From Chrysaora quinquecirrha (lineage: Eukaryota > Cnidaria > Scyphozoa > Semaeostomeae > Pelagiidae), in NCBI GenBank assembly GCA_014526335.1, contig JACTAT010000022.1:2759436-2823435 (forward strand): a DNA stretch of 64,000 nucleotides, written 5' to 3'. Below the pieces are notes generated by a model that had not been told where the DNA came from, ran no database searches, and was given only the letters and a program-made list of their open reading frames with translations. Below, piece by piece: positions 31,970 through 42,474 of this stretch (positions within the stretch are counted from its first letter, which is position 1; every line of letters begins with the position of its first letter). Position numbers and translations under genes: made by a program.

Positions 31970-33973
31970 GGCAAGTCGAGGCATTTCCATACACCCACGT
32001 TAATTAACGTTATTGCGTAGAATCACCTTGTTGTACATAATGGATATACATTCTCGAAGGCATGTTTTTTTCCCAGGTACTACATGTTTGTGCATTTTTA
32101 TTTCCGCTTTACTAGAAAAAATAATAAACTGTCTTCTCCGTACATTTCCCGATTCGTTTCTTGTAAACATGGGGATATTATAATACGGGGGAGGGTGGAC
32201 TTCCCAATCGACATGTCCGCATTTTTCTGCATTTCAATAAAAGTAACAAATTAGCATAATGACGCAAGAAATGTATATGCACCCAATGATATCCAGCCCT
32301 TGCTGAAAATGCAAAGGAATGTTATACGTAAAGTAAAAGCCCGCATTTAAGAACCTAAGTTGTTTTACACAGCTCAGCTTGTTTAGGTTCTAATGCAATG
32401 AGATACCATAATCATGGTGTACGTAAGGTGCTTATGGTTCAAGGTTTGGTAGCTTTAGCAGTCCCAACTCCCCCCAACTCATCATTTTTATGAATGCAAT
32501 GCTTTTGGAGTTCATAAAATAGGTTAAATCAAAGAAAAATTGCATTCAAAGCCCAGTGTATGGATTGAAATCCTTTATTATGGACCTTCTTGGATATAAG
32601 GCTATAATGGTTCTAATGTAGTGGGTAGAATGTCTCGTTGACAGAAATTGCACTTTGGTAGGCATATTCTTTTTTCTTTTTAATCAAAAGATTAAACACT
32701 TAATAGGGAGTAAATACCTCTGATATAGCTACCGCGACATCTGCAAAACTGCAAGATCTTATATAGGTATATTAACACTACAGTAATGTACTTTATTTGG
32801 GTAGATCAACATAACCAATGCTGGGCATCAAATCTGTGCAAAGCTTGCAGTTGCATAAATTTGCCTCTTTGTAATTCTCTGTGAGGCATTCCTGAAAACT
32901 AATGTACTGTGTTACTTTTCTTAGTTTCATTAGATCAGATTCGATGAGAACTGCCTCGGTAGGTTAAGGTGTTCAGACCATATCTGTTTGCAGAAGGGGC
33001 AGAAGGTCTGTTTATCTCTAAATGAGACGATCATAGATTATAATTTGGAGTACAAGTGAGTGAGAAACAGCTCTTTCTTGAAATCTGGATTTAGACTATT
33101 TAGTGTCTTTAGTTGTTGGGGAGATGAGAAGCAGTAAGTCCGAGGAAATATTAGTACCCCCGTTTTTGCGGTTAAAGCGCAGGCGTACTAGCTATTTGCG
33201 GTCAAAACTTGTAAGCCGGGTGTCAGTTATTTTGTTGGCAAACGAGGTGGTCAACAAAAAAAATGGAGGGAAATTTTTTGTCCAACCTCAGCTTTGAAGG
33301 CGCAAACACTGTTGTTTTTATGTTTCTAAGCTGTTTATTTTGAAATAGGCCTAATCAATAGTTCAAGATATGCTTGCGAAATAAATTATTGAATTGAAAT
33401 GAATGCGAATTATTGATGTGAGATGACATTGAAAGGTTTAAAGAAGAAAACAAGAGATGTGACGGACCGGATGGCCTAAGCCTAAGCCAGGTTTTGGCAC
33501 TTAAAATTTTGATTCTAGGTACCCTACCTGCTATTGTACTGAAGCCGATTACCCTACTTGATGTAAATGCTATCGAACGCACATTAACGCACTGGGATGA
33601 ACGTATTATGTATTATTAGACACTGAGATTGTATGGTCGAAAATGGTGTTCAAAACACAAACACAATAAACTGACTGTGCCAGTGGAAGAACTCTATTTC
33701 ATTTGGGGCTTTTGGAATCTGTCCATTTCAAAACCAAAAAAGCTGGTTTTCTGCAGAAAGACTTTCTTCTCTTGGATTCTTCAACTAATTCTTTCTGACA
33801 GCTGCTTTCAATCTACATCTTCATATATACTCTGCTATAGTTACTTGTTTCAGTCTGCTCTATCTGATGACTGAATTCAGGATTGTCAGATAAAAAAGCT
33901 TTTTTTAAGTATGCCCAAATTTGTCTCTGATTTTCTGTGCAATCCTGCAGTTTTGTTCCACTTAAAAGAATAT
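31970..33973. other. Intergenic region between astacin and F-box genes
   Basis: AT-rich DNA with no domain-like reading frame. A short plus ORF at 33103-33297 has no recognisable motif. I see no tRNA-like box or clear long palindrome here. Confidence 0.3.
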
Positions 33974-35547
33974 CTACTTTAGGTATAGAACTGTTCTTAG
34001 TCTGAACTCTACCCATCGGACCTTCCTAGCATGGGCAACCCTTAATGGAAACAAAGTTCCAGCTAGTAGAGCTCCTAGGGTCACTTTCCACCTGTTTTTC
34101 AGCAGCTGATTGTAACGAGAAAAATACTGAGCCAAGCATTTGGCAGCAAAATAACCTAGCATTTCTACTGAGGAGGGCTTTCTATTATGACCAAAGGCTC
34201 TGAGAAGCAAATTAAGACTGTTGTCATTTTGCAATAGAATGCTGGGCTGTCTTGTCAATTCAGATGTTATTTTGAATTGACTGGAACTGATGTCAGATTG
34301 AAAATTTCTGCCTTGTGAACAATACATATCAATAGCTTTAAAAGATTCAAAAAATGTTTTCCCGTTTAATTTTCTGTCTATAAAAAAGTGGTTCAACAAT
34401 AACCGTTGCCAGGCACAATCATCTATAAGATACAATATCACCTTTTCATTAAATGCTTTGCATGCAAGAGAAAGGGACTTAATGTCACTGAAACTTAGAA
34501 AACTTAACACTCTGTTTAAAACTTTTCTGTCTGCAGAGAGCAGCAAACTTGTCATGTTATTATCATGGTCATTGGAAGAAGAATCACAACTTATAGAATT
34601 AATCTGAAAACTGAATTCCCTCTTGTATACTGTCAACTGATCTCTGTAATTATCAAGAGATTGTTTAAGTTTATAATTATAATGATACCAGTTTGTCCAA
34701 TGCTGACTACAAATATTGGCTTTAGAGCATTCACCAATGTTTTCTAGTCTAAAATATGTTATCATGAGCATTGTACTTTCCCAATCCCATGAATTATGTC
34801 CACCACCTCTTATTTTCTTCTTAGCAAAGATTTCAGTTTAATATTAGCAAAAGGGTTGGGAATAATGCATTTACTTTCTGCCTGCTTCTCAACAATGGTT
34901 GATGTGCATTTACTGATATTTTCAATATGCAAGTCAGTCTAATCATAAAATTGTGCATTGTCTGAACTGTTTCCTGTTTTATGAAAAAGGGGAGAAACTC
35001 CAGGAGAAGGAAAGAGCACATTACCTGGCTTTGCAGAGACTGGAGTTGAAACTTTACTCTTTTTTAGAACAGCACCTTTAGGAAGATTTAAAGGAACAGA
35101 AGAAGAGGAAGATTAATAACAACCAAGTCCCTCAATATCTATCTGAAATAATTCACTCAAACTCAAAAATTCATGAGCATAACACTATGTCCACAACAGC
35201 AAGCCATCACAGAACATTCTTGTTTCAAGCCACTGCCGAATACAATATATTACCATCAAGAGTGCAGCAAGTAGGCCCTTAAATGCTATCAAACAAAATT
35301 TGCGATGATAATGGCCATGTTCAATATTGCAACTATCTACGTTCAATACTCACTGTGGTTAAAAACTCTTGTCTTCTTTGTTAAAAAATCATAGTATAAT
35401 CCTGCACACGGAGACTCGCCATGATGTGAGCCCTCGGCCAACGCCGAACACACTCTATCTACCTCTACCACAGAAACCAAACAACACTGATCCGACTAAA
35501 CTCCAAACAAAATCGTTCACCAGTTTTAAAGAAAATCCTACGTCCAT
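33974..35547 (-). CDS. F-box-like protein of unknown target
   Basis: Three exons are phase-consistent: 35463-35547 (ATG at 35545-35547), 35025-35075 and 33974-34806 (stop TAG at 33974-33976), giving 322 residues. The second exon has a strong pyrimidine tract (CTTCCTCTTCTTCTG) before its acceptor. The last exon encodes GGGHNSWDWESTMLM, a region with many aromatic residues, then an F-box-like helix set (LLLSADRKVLNRVLSFLSF, DIKSLSLACKAFNEKV, CAWQRLL) at about residues 125-175. F-box proteins normally bind SKP1 in SCF ubiquitin ligases; the C-terminal part (SSVEMLGYFAAKCLAQYFSR) carries no LRR, WD40 or other substrate domain that I know. No orthologue is recognised. Its 5' end faces the DHHC gene 1.28 kb away, so a shared promoter region is possible. 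Confidence 0.65.
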
Positions 35548-36826
35548 GGCCTAAACTCACACCACAACAAGTGAAGCTTCCAAGGAGAGAGGAGAGGCAC
35601 AATTTTTGCGGGAAACCATGTCGTAGATCGCATGCGCTTTGACCGCAAAGCCGATTGGTTCGGACAAACCTATTAGTCTTTTGTTCTAAACAATAGAGTT
35701 GAAGACTCATCTCCCCAACAAGAAGTCTGGCATGACACAATTGTAAATAGGAATTGAAAAGAATCGCCGTCATATTCGATTTTTCGAGACTTTGCATTAG
35801 TTCTAGCACTGTAAAATGTTTTAAAAGTGATTTGAACATGTTCAGTACAGTAAACACGAGTATCGCTTCTGTTGTTATCATTGTCGACGTTTAAGTAGGC
35901 ATTGCATTTTTAACTGTCGGAACCCTTATGCACTTTTTTTTAATAAGCAACTTGACTTTCGTCCAGCCCTCAAAGTTGCTTAAAATGTCGATTAGACATT
36001 TCAGCCCTCAAAGTTGCTTAAACGTTGCTTAACATTTTTTGTACCTACTAACCACCCCTGACTTCGCGGGTCAAAATCGTCATCTGTTAGGCCTACAACA
36101 TGACTTTTCGGAGACAGTAAGTGGGAAAACGTTAGCTAACGAGCTTCAACATGCAAAACATAAGAACGAAGAACAATTTCCTAACACAAGAAAGAGAACA
36201 AGCTTGGTTGTTTGACTTCTTAGTTGCTTACAGTAATTCAATTGAGCCCTCAAGTTGCTAAATGTTAAGGTCAGTTCAGCCCTAGTTGCTTATTGAGCGG
36301 TTGCTTATTAAAAAAAAAGTGTAATGTAGAAATAGAGTTTCTTATTTTTTGGACATCTGAGATGGATGTTGGGTTTTGGTGCTATGCTACACTTGTTTCA
36401 TCTAGTGTTAGCTGGTGATTTTGCACGATTTGTGATCTATAGTACAGTAATAAGTTTACATAAGTTAGGTACACTACATAGTTAAATGTTGATATAAAAC
36501 TTTTGCTCATTTATATTTCTTTATAAGGAAAGTAGGAGAGGTACCTATAGCCAGACCAAGACAAGCCAAAACTTATTTTGAGAAGGGGCTATATCGCGAG
36601 GGTGCAGATGCAGCCTGCGTGCAGCCTGTCCTTACCCGTGCCCGCCCCGTCAATGCCCCGCCGACACGCCGAACCCCCGAATTGTTGGGGAACTGTTGTT
36701 CTTGTCACGAAGAGTGGAGGTAAGAAGCGCATGCGTATCATCATCTATTACAAGAGCCAGAATCAAAATCAAACAAAATTTTTGGTTGGCAGAGTTTGGG
36801 AAGTGGAAATAAGCTGTTGAATTATA
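35548..36826. other. Divergent intergenic region between F-box and DHHC genes
   Basis: About 1.3 kb separates the two start codons. It contains a MITE at 35925-36325 (ends GCACTTTTTTTTAATAAGCAAC and TTGCTTATTAAAAAAAAAGTG). A 138-codon minus ORF at 35465-35881 overlaps the first F-box exon in another frame and has no recognised domain. A GC-richer patch at 36595-36680 may be the DHHC promoter or 5' UTR. Confidence 0.35.
35925..36325. repeat. AATAAGCAAC MITE (copy 2)
   Basis: Inverted ends GCACTTTTTTTTAATAAGCAAC and TTGCTTATTAAAAAAAAAG. It sits in the divergent promoter region. Confidence 0.75.
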
Positions 36827-39800
36827 ATGGTTTTTAGAAAAGATCCTTGTGGGATATTTTGTCTGATATTAACATATGTTTGCGTGTTATACAGCGATTA
36901 TTGTGTCATCGATCACGTTATTAAACCAACTTTGTCTTCAAGGTAAGTATGCACAAAGTGGTGGGGGGCCTATTGGCCTAAAACCTCACAAACTCGGAAA
37001 CTTCGCAATTTTGCTGTTATCAGCAAAAATCGGATGAAAACTGAGTCGACTTTTTTCTTTTTTAGTTTATGGGGAGCATTTCACGCAACATTTTTCAACG
37101 TTATTCTATTTTTGCTGTCATATTCTCACATAAAAGCAAGCTTTTCAGACCCAGGTTTGTTGTTCGTAAATTATCATAAATTGATAAATAAAGTGATAAT
37201 AAACATAAACAAAGAAAAATAGGTAACAAGGACAAGTCGGCCCACTACAAAGTCGACCCACCATGTGTTAGACAAATTGGCCAATCATGTGTAAGACTCA
37301 GGACTCAGCCGTCAGCATATACCCCACTAAAATATAATACATCTGAAACATACACTGTTGAAACAGGGGTTTTAGGGGTGGCACCCCCAGTATCCCCACA
37401 TGTAACAAACTAAATAGTAAATAACATTGGGGCCAGTTGCGCGATGGGCCAACTTGTCAATGGAGTTGGACCGACTTGACTACATATTATATAAAAACAA
37501 GTTGGTCTTTTCTATTTGAAAATTGTTGTTGCTCTCTCAAGAAAAAAGCAATAATTCTTTGCAATATTTTTTCTTAACAGGAATAGTTCCACTACCAACG
37601 GCAAGACTTGATTTCTCAGACATCAAAAAAGTGAAATCAAAAACTTAAGGTAAAATACCTAAAATAAGCCTACAAAAAGTACTTCAAGAGTAATAATTTC
37701 AACATGATATTTATCATAAGTAATATCCTGGAGAAATTTCCTTAATCCCTCCCCAAAGGTTATAATGGAACTATTATTTTTTTATTTCTAGGATGCAAAT
37801 GAATGGGGCGTTTGTGCCAAGTGTGAAGCATATAAGCCCCCAAGAGCACACCATTGTTGGTAAGGTTAGACTTCAATTTGTAAAGCCTCGTTTGGGCTGA
37901 AAAGACATATAAAAAGTAAAAGAAAATTAATATATACTAAATCAGCTATGTTAAGTGAGATTGTTGTTAATTTCTTTTTTAGTATTTGTAACAGATGTAT
38001 TAAAAAGATGGACCATCACTGTCCCTGGTGAGTTAAAGGATGCAATGTCTTGAAGCAGTGGCGTATCCAGGTCTAAAGTAGTGGGGGGGGGGTATGGGGG
38101 AAAAAATTTTGCAGACCACGCCCTTCATACTCTCACCAATTTGGGGAAACGCCCTTTTTGCCCCCCCATGAGTTTTACAACGATTTTGGACAAATCTCGA
38201 GGACCATATTTTAGAAAAGTCCAGACCCCCTATTCCCCCTTGGGTATGCCACTGTTTGAAGGGCATTTATTCCATAAATGTTGCACCGAAATACCAGAAT
38301 TTAACTTGCAGAAGGACCATCAATCTGTTCTTGAAAGCACCTGTGGATGTCTTAAGCCAAATTATAAAGTTTATTTTGCTTCTAGGATTAACAACTGTGT
38401 TGGAGAAGACAACCAGAAATTCTTTATACTCTTCTTATTCTACACAGGTAAGGTTATTATGATTACCATGATCATGATGATTGATTATCATTGTAGTGAT
38501 TGTTATCATAAGAATGATGATGATGATCGACAGGCATTTTGCTGTTCAAAAAGACATTTGAAATTGCTGTTGAAACAAAAGGCTTGGCAATCGATTCCCA
38601 ATGAGTTAATTGCCCCTCAATGATGTAGCCAATGATGATCATGATGATGTTTATGATGATGATGTGATCATGATGATGTTTATGATGATAATGTGATCAT
38701 GATTATGCTGTTGCCAATGATACTGGTAATTATAACAATGATGTTGATGACAATTGTGTTGATTGTGATCAAGATCAACATAATGGGTGGTGATGATTAT
38801 GATGATAATGATGATTATGATGATGATGATGCGGATGATGATGGTGATGCTGCTGATGACTATAGCAATGTGATGATAATGATAATTTTTGCGATGGTAA
38901 CAGCAATTGATTTTGAAGTTCAAGGATGATTGTGATATTTTTTTCAAGATATCTTATGGACGAGCATGTAATTATATACCAACATATTTAATCTTTTAGG
39001 AATTGCTAGTTTGTATGCAATTATTCTGGCAGTAGCCTCAATATTTAAAAAATGCCATGGATGCAGTGAGAAATATGAACTTGGTACCAGAGTGTGAGTA
39101 GCTTATTGTCGTTTTAACCATTTTCATTACTGTCCGTTTCAAATGTTGTAAAGGCACTCCCCAGAGTACGCATGTATGAAACAGACTGAAACAATTAACT
39201 AGTCGGTAGTTTGGTCCGTATCTGAGGTGTATACTCTGAAGAATGTCAGACGAGAAAAGTTTCCTAGCATTCCCGAAGACGTGTCCAACTTTTATCACAA
39301 TTTTGGAGTTTTTGGTTCTGCAAACACACATATTTTTAGCAGACACCCCAAAAAACCCTAAGCTACATCTCCAACTCCAACTGTCAAAAAGATAACGAAT
39401 TTTTTTTCTTTCCAGATTTCATATCGTTTTATTGCTGGTTCTCTGCTGCCTGTTTTGCATGTTTGTTCTCTGCATACTGTATGATCAGGTATTGTAAACA
39501 ATCGTTTTTTATAGCAACAAAAGCTCAATTGAATGTTAGGCTCTGCCCTTATGATAAACATTATTTGTCAAACATGTGAAATGTACTTGGCAAACAAATG
39601 CTTGCTAGTCTGGTGTTGTTGCAAAACATTGATTGGCAGAAAATATTATTGAAGTTTTCAATAAACATTGCTAAGCAAAGCAAGGTTTGTTAAAGCAAAT
39701 CTCAAATGTTTTAGCAACAATGCTTGGTCGTTTGGCCAAAAGAAAAAAGAAAAAGACGGCTTAACTGGATGCATGCATAGAAGAGCTCCTTGCGCCGAAG

Positions 39801-40757
39801 AAGTGAATAAACGTCAGGCAGAAACATCATGATGCAAGGCAAAAGACGACTATGTTTGTTATCAGTACTAATGTTTCGCCTTGCCAAGCAAGGCTTCTCC
39901 AGAGTTCTTCATATTTCAGATGTTTGACAAACAATGTTTGATCGTTTGGTCAGGGCTTTCATTTCAGTCTTCGCTTTTCAAATGTTGGTAGGTTTAGATT
40001 TCTCTATCGAAAACCCCATAAGATACTTTGATGGAAATAGAACTAAGATAATTTGTTTTTCTTCCTTCAGATTTACTCCGTCTTCTATGATCTCACCATG
40101 ATTGAACAAGTTAAAAAAGAGCAAAGAGATGTTCGGAAGCCAAAATTAGCTCTTATGCAAGAAATTTTCGGCAAAGGTACCTAGGATACTATTTACTTCT
40201 TTTTGCCCTTGATTGTTTTATTTTCAATTCGCTTTTCTTTACTTAACTTAACTTTACCTTACGCTACTTACTTTCCCTAACTTTAATTTACTTTATTTTA
40301 CTGCTCTTTACTTTAATTTTCGTTACTTGTCCTTACTTCACTTTACTTAACCATACTTTACTTTACTTAACTTTACTTTAGTTTACTATAGCATACGGAG
40401 GGGCATTTCACTCTTCGAAAAAGCGTACGAGACTTCCGTCAAAACAAAAGAATTTCCATGAGATTTCCATAAAAACAGTGGGATTTCCAGCAAAGGCGTA
40501 TGAGATTTTCAGGGATTTATTTGCCCTTCCTACTATACTTTGCTATAAAGTACTGCATTGCATTATAATCTAGTTACGACGCACTCCAATGGACCACTCG
40601 ATCTTTACGTTAACTCCGAAGTATGCTATAGCCAGCGTAGACTACATAAATTTGACTGATTTTCGAATGTCTTTTATCCCTAGGTTCAAAACTTTTATGG
40701 CTGTTGCCCTGTAGCCACCCAAGAAAAACTAAACGTTCTGCAGACTACACGGTGTAA
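36827..40757 (+). CDS. zdhhc: DHHC palmitoyltransferase, ZDHHC3/7-like
   Basis: Ten exons: 36827-36942, 37066-37154, 37581-37630, 37792-37859, 37983-38027, 38386-38447, 39000-39093, 39416-39488, 40071-40176, 40684-40757. All phases agree; total 777 bp, 258 residues. The enzyme attaches palmitate to Cys of membrane proteins, usually at the Golgi. Visible parts are DPCGIFCLILTYVCVLYSDY (TM1), TM2, SFSDPG, the Cys-rich domain CAKCEAYKPPRAHHC - CICNRCIKKMDHHCPW - INNCVGEDNQKFF with the catalytic DHHC, TM3, TM4, and TMIEQVKKEQRDVRKPK, which resembles the TTxE-like region of ZDHHC3/7. Exon 3 must use a weak donor (GTGAAA at 37631), since the stronger GTAAAA further on follows an in-frame TAA. Stop TAA is at 40755-40757, and AATAAA at 40815. 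Confidence 0.92.
38053..38258. mobile_element. Non-autonomous DNA transposon with CAGTGGCGTA ends
   Basis: Left AGCAGTGGCGTATCCAGG and right TTGGGTATGCCACTGTT are inverted. CAGTGGCGTA is a common terminus of hAT-type MITEs in animals. It is inserted in a DHHC intron, 25 bp after the donor of the DHHC-motif exon. Confidence 0.7.
38630..38880 (+). repeat. GAT microsatellite
   Basis: (GAT)n/(ATG)n in a DHHC intron; a shorter block is at 38455-38540. Confidence 0.9.
39537..39958. repeat. A-family MITE, diverged (copy 5)
   Basis: TAGGCTCTGCCCTTATGAT to TTGATCGTTTGGTCAGGGCT, with an unrelated insert near 39745-39900. Confidence 0.6.
40205..40395 (+). repeat. (CTTTA)n minisatellite
   Basis: TTTACTTAACTTTAC units in the last DHHC intron. 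Confidence 0.75.
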
Positions 40758-40814
40758 ATAGAAGTAAGAAATTATTGAGTCGCACGGTCGCACAAGATTG
40801 CTTGTAATAGTACA

Positions 40815-40820
40815 AATAAA
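40815..40820 (+). terminator. Polyadenylation signal of the DHHC gene
   Basis: AATAAA 58 bp after the stop codon. A second AATAAA lies near 41374, so a longer 3' end is possible. Confidence 0.6.
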
Positions 40821-42145
40821 TTGATTTGATGTAATGTGGGACTGGTTTCCTTATTTCACTTAGTTTTTTATTTAAAAATGTATATTATTCCTCAAAATGC
40901 AGATACAACGTTATAGCTATAGACAACTAGCTTGTTTTTCTGTACACTAATTTTTAGAAGCACATCTTTTCTCTTAGCTTCTACACTCTTTTTTATAAGA
41001 ACCAGGAAATTTTGATCGAGGCTTGCTGTTTTTAAGTTTTTGCCTTTTTTGAGCCTGATATGTTCTTAACCTATTCTTAATTCCTCGGTTACTTATAGAC
41101 CGTAATATTTTTCAGTGAATGCCTGAAGTGGTACTGGTTTATGTAAAAATGCAGCATGTTTGTCCATTTCTTTGTTCGCTTGCTTTTTAAGTTTAGTCTG
41201 ACTGTCTTTCTCAAATCAAGCTGTCTTTCTCAAATCAAGCTGGCATTCTGAGGGCTTATGAAAAAGCCAGCATCAGCTTGTTCTTATTTTGTTCTTAAAA
41301 TCTGAGCCAAATCAAGGCTTGTTTTCCTATAAAATTGTTCTTATAAAAAAGAGTGTATTGTGTTTTCATTTCAATAAAGTGTTAGCACTTTCCTTGTTGT
41401 TATTTATTTTGCAATGCTGATGTAACATTTAGAGTATGGTATTTTTTACTTTCGTTGCACTCTTCTTGCTATCTGCCATTCTTTATGCGTTTGAAAAGTT
41501 GAAATAGATGAAAGTCGAAAAAGCGAAGTTTAAAAACAAAAAATGCAAGAAAAATGCAATGTTAATTTAGAAGAACGCACAACACAGTGTAAATTGCTTC
41601 TTAAAATATTATTTCAAACAATTATTTATTTCATTCTTAAATATATATTACAGTGAGTTGGTTTTTTCTGTTTTTTTTTGTTCCGACTTCTAATTTCTAA
41701 TAAATAGGTTTAAGGTGAATAACCCGAGTCACACAAAATTTCAGAGCTGTGATAAAAAGTGCAGGAATAAGATAATCTCCGGACTGGATGCATATACCAA
41801 ACAGCGATAAGCAGCAACCGGTCCATGATTTACTTTCATTCTGATAGTCAGTCTATGTTTTAATCTACGTTCTATGATAGAAGCTCAAGGCTAAGATAAT
41901 CTCCAGGCCAGAGACTAATCCAGTCCAGTCGTCCGCAATTAACTTTGACTCCGATAAGTTGGTCCATTTTACTCTAGGCTAAGAGAATCTCTGGACTGGA
42001 GACCAATACCAAACAGCAACAAGCAGCCAACGGTCAATAATTAAATTTGATTCTGATAAGCTGGTCCATGTTTTACGCTAGGGTAGGATAATCTCTGGAC
42101 TAGGGACCATTCCCAAACAGCAATAAAGCAGCCAACGGTCCATTA
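40821..42145. other. Convergent intergenic region between DHHC and receptor-channel genes
   Basis: The two genes point at each other here. It holds a MITE (40983-41362) and a block of four imperfect ~105-bp tandem repeats (41760-42185). A minus-strand AATAAA (TTTATT on plus near 41626) could end the receptor-channel transcript. Confidence 0.4.
40983..41362. repeat. B-type MITE
   Basis: Ends ACACTCTTTTTTATAAGAAC and TTCTTATAAAAAAGAGTGTA are inverted. Confidence 0.75.
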
Positions 42146-42185
42146 TTAAATTTGATTCTGATAAGCTGGTCCATGTTTTGTTCTG
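41760..42185 (-). repeat. Four ~105-bp tandem repeats spanning the receptor-channel stop codon
   Basis: Units share GATAATCTCTGGACTGG, CAAACAGCAA, GCAGCCAACGGTC and TTTGATTCTGATAAGCTGG. The fourth unit includes the stop codon and last codons of the receptor-channel gene. Confidence 0.8.
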
Positions 42186-42474
42186 TGGAAGGTCCTTTGA
42201 TGCGGTCTCCTTGCATTTGAATAACCCTTCAGATCTGCATTCATAATATCATCAAGCGTTATTTTCCGTTTTATCTTCGCCTCGTTCATCGTTCCAAACT
42301 TACTGACACCAAGAATCCCAAAATTGTAATTGTGTGTTGCGAACCAATGCTCTCGTTCGTTCTCGTGTTTTTCTTGAAGTTCCTTGAACCTTTTTTCAAT
42401 GTCAGAAATCAATTGATTTGCTGTGATACATATTTCATTTTCAATTTCCTTCTCTGTTTCGATGGCCGGCGGAT
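42146..42474 (-). other. Cytoplasmic tail exon and stop of the receptor-channel
   Basis: It encodes a charged, partly helical tail ([30 protein letters not shown]) and ends GPAYQNQI with stop TAA at 42146-42148. The heptad-like E/K pattern suggests a short coiled coil. No PDZ ligand is evident. The last ten or so codons and the stop lie in the first unit of a tandem repeat that continues into the 3' UTR. Confidence 0.75.

Noticed and set aside
35465..35881. 138-codon minus ORF starting MITTEAILV
   Set aside because: No domain, and it overlaps the first F-box exon in another frame; possible donors give the wrong phase for exon 2.
38081..38623. 180-codon plus ORF
   Set aside because: It covers a MITE, a DHHC exon and a microsatellite; only the exon part (38386-38447) is real, in its own phase.
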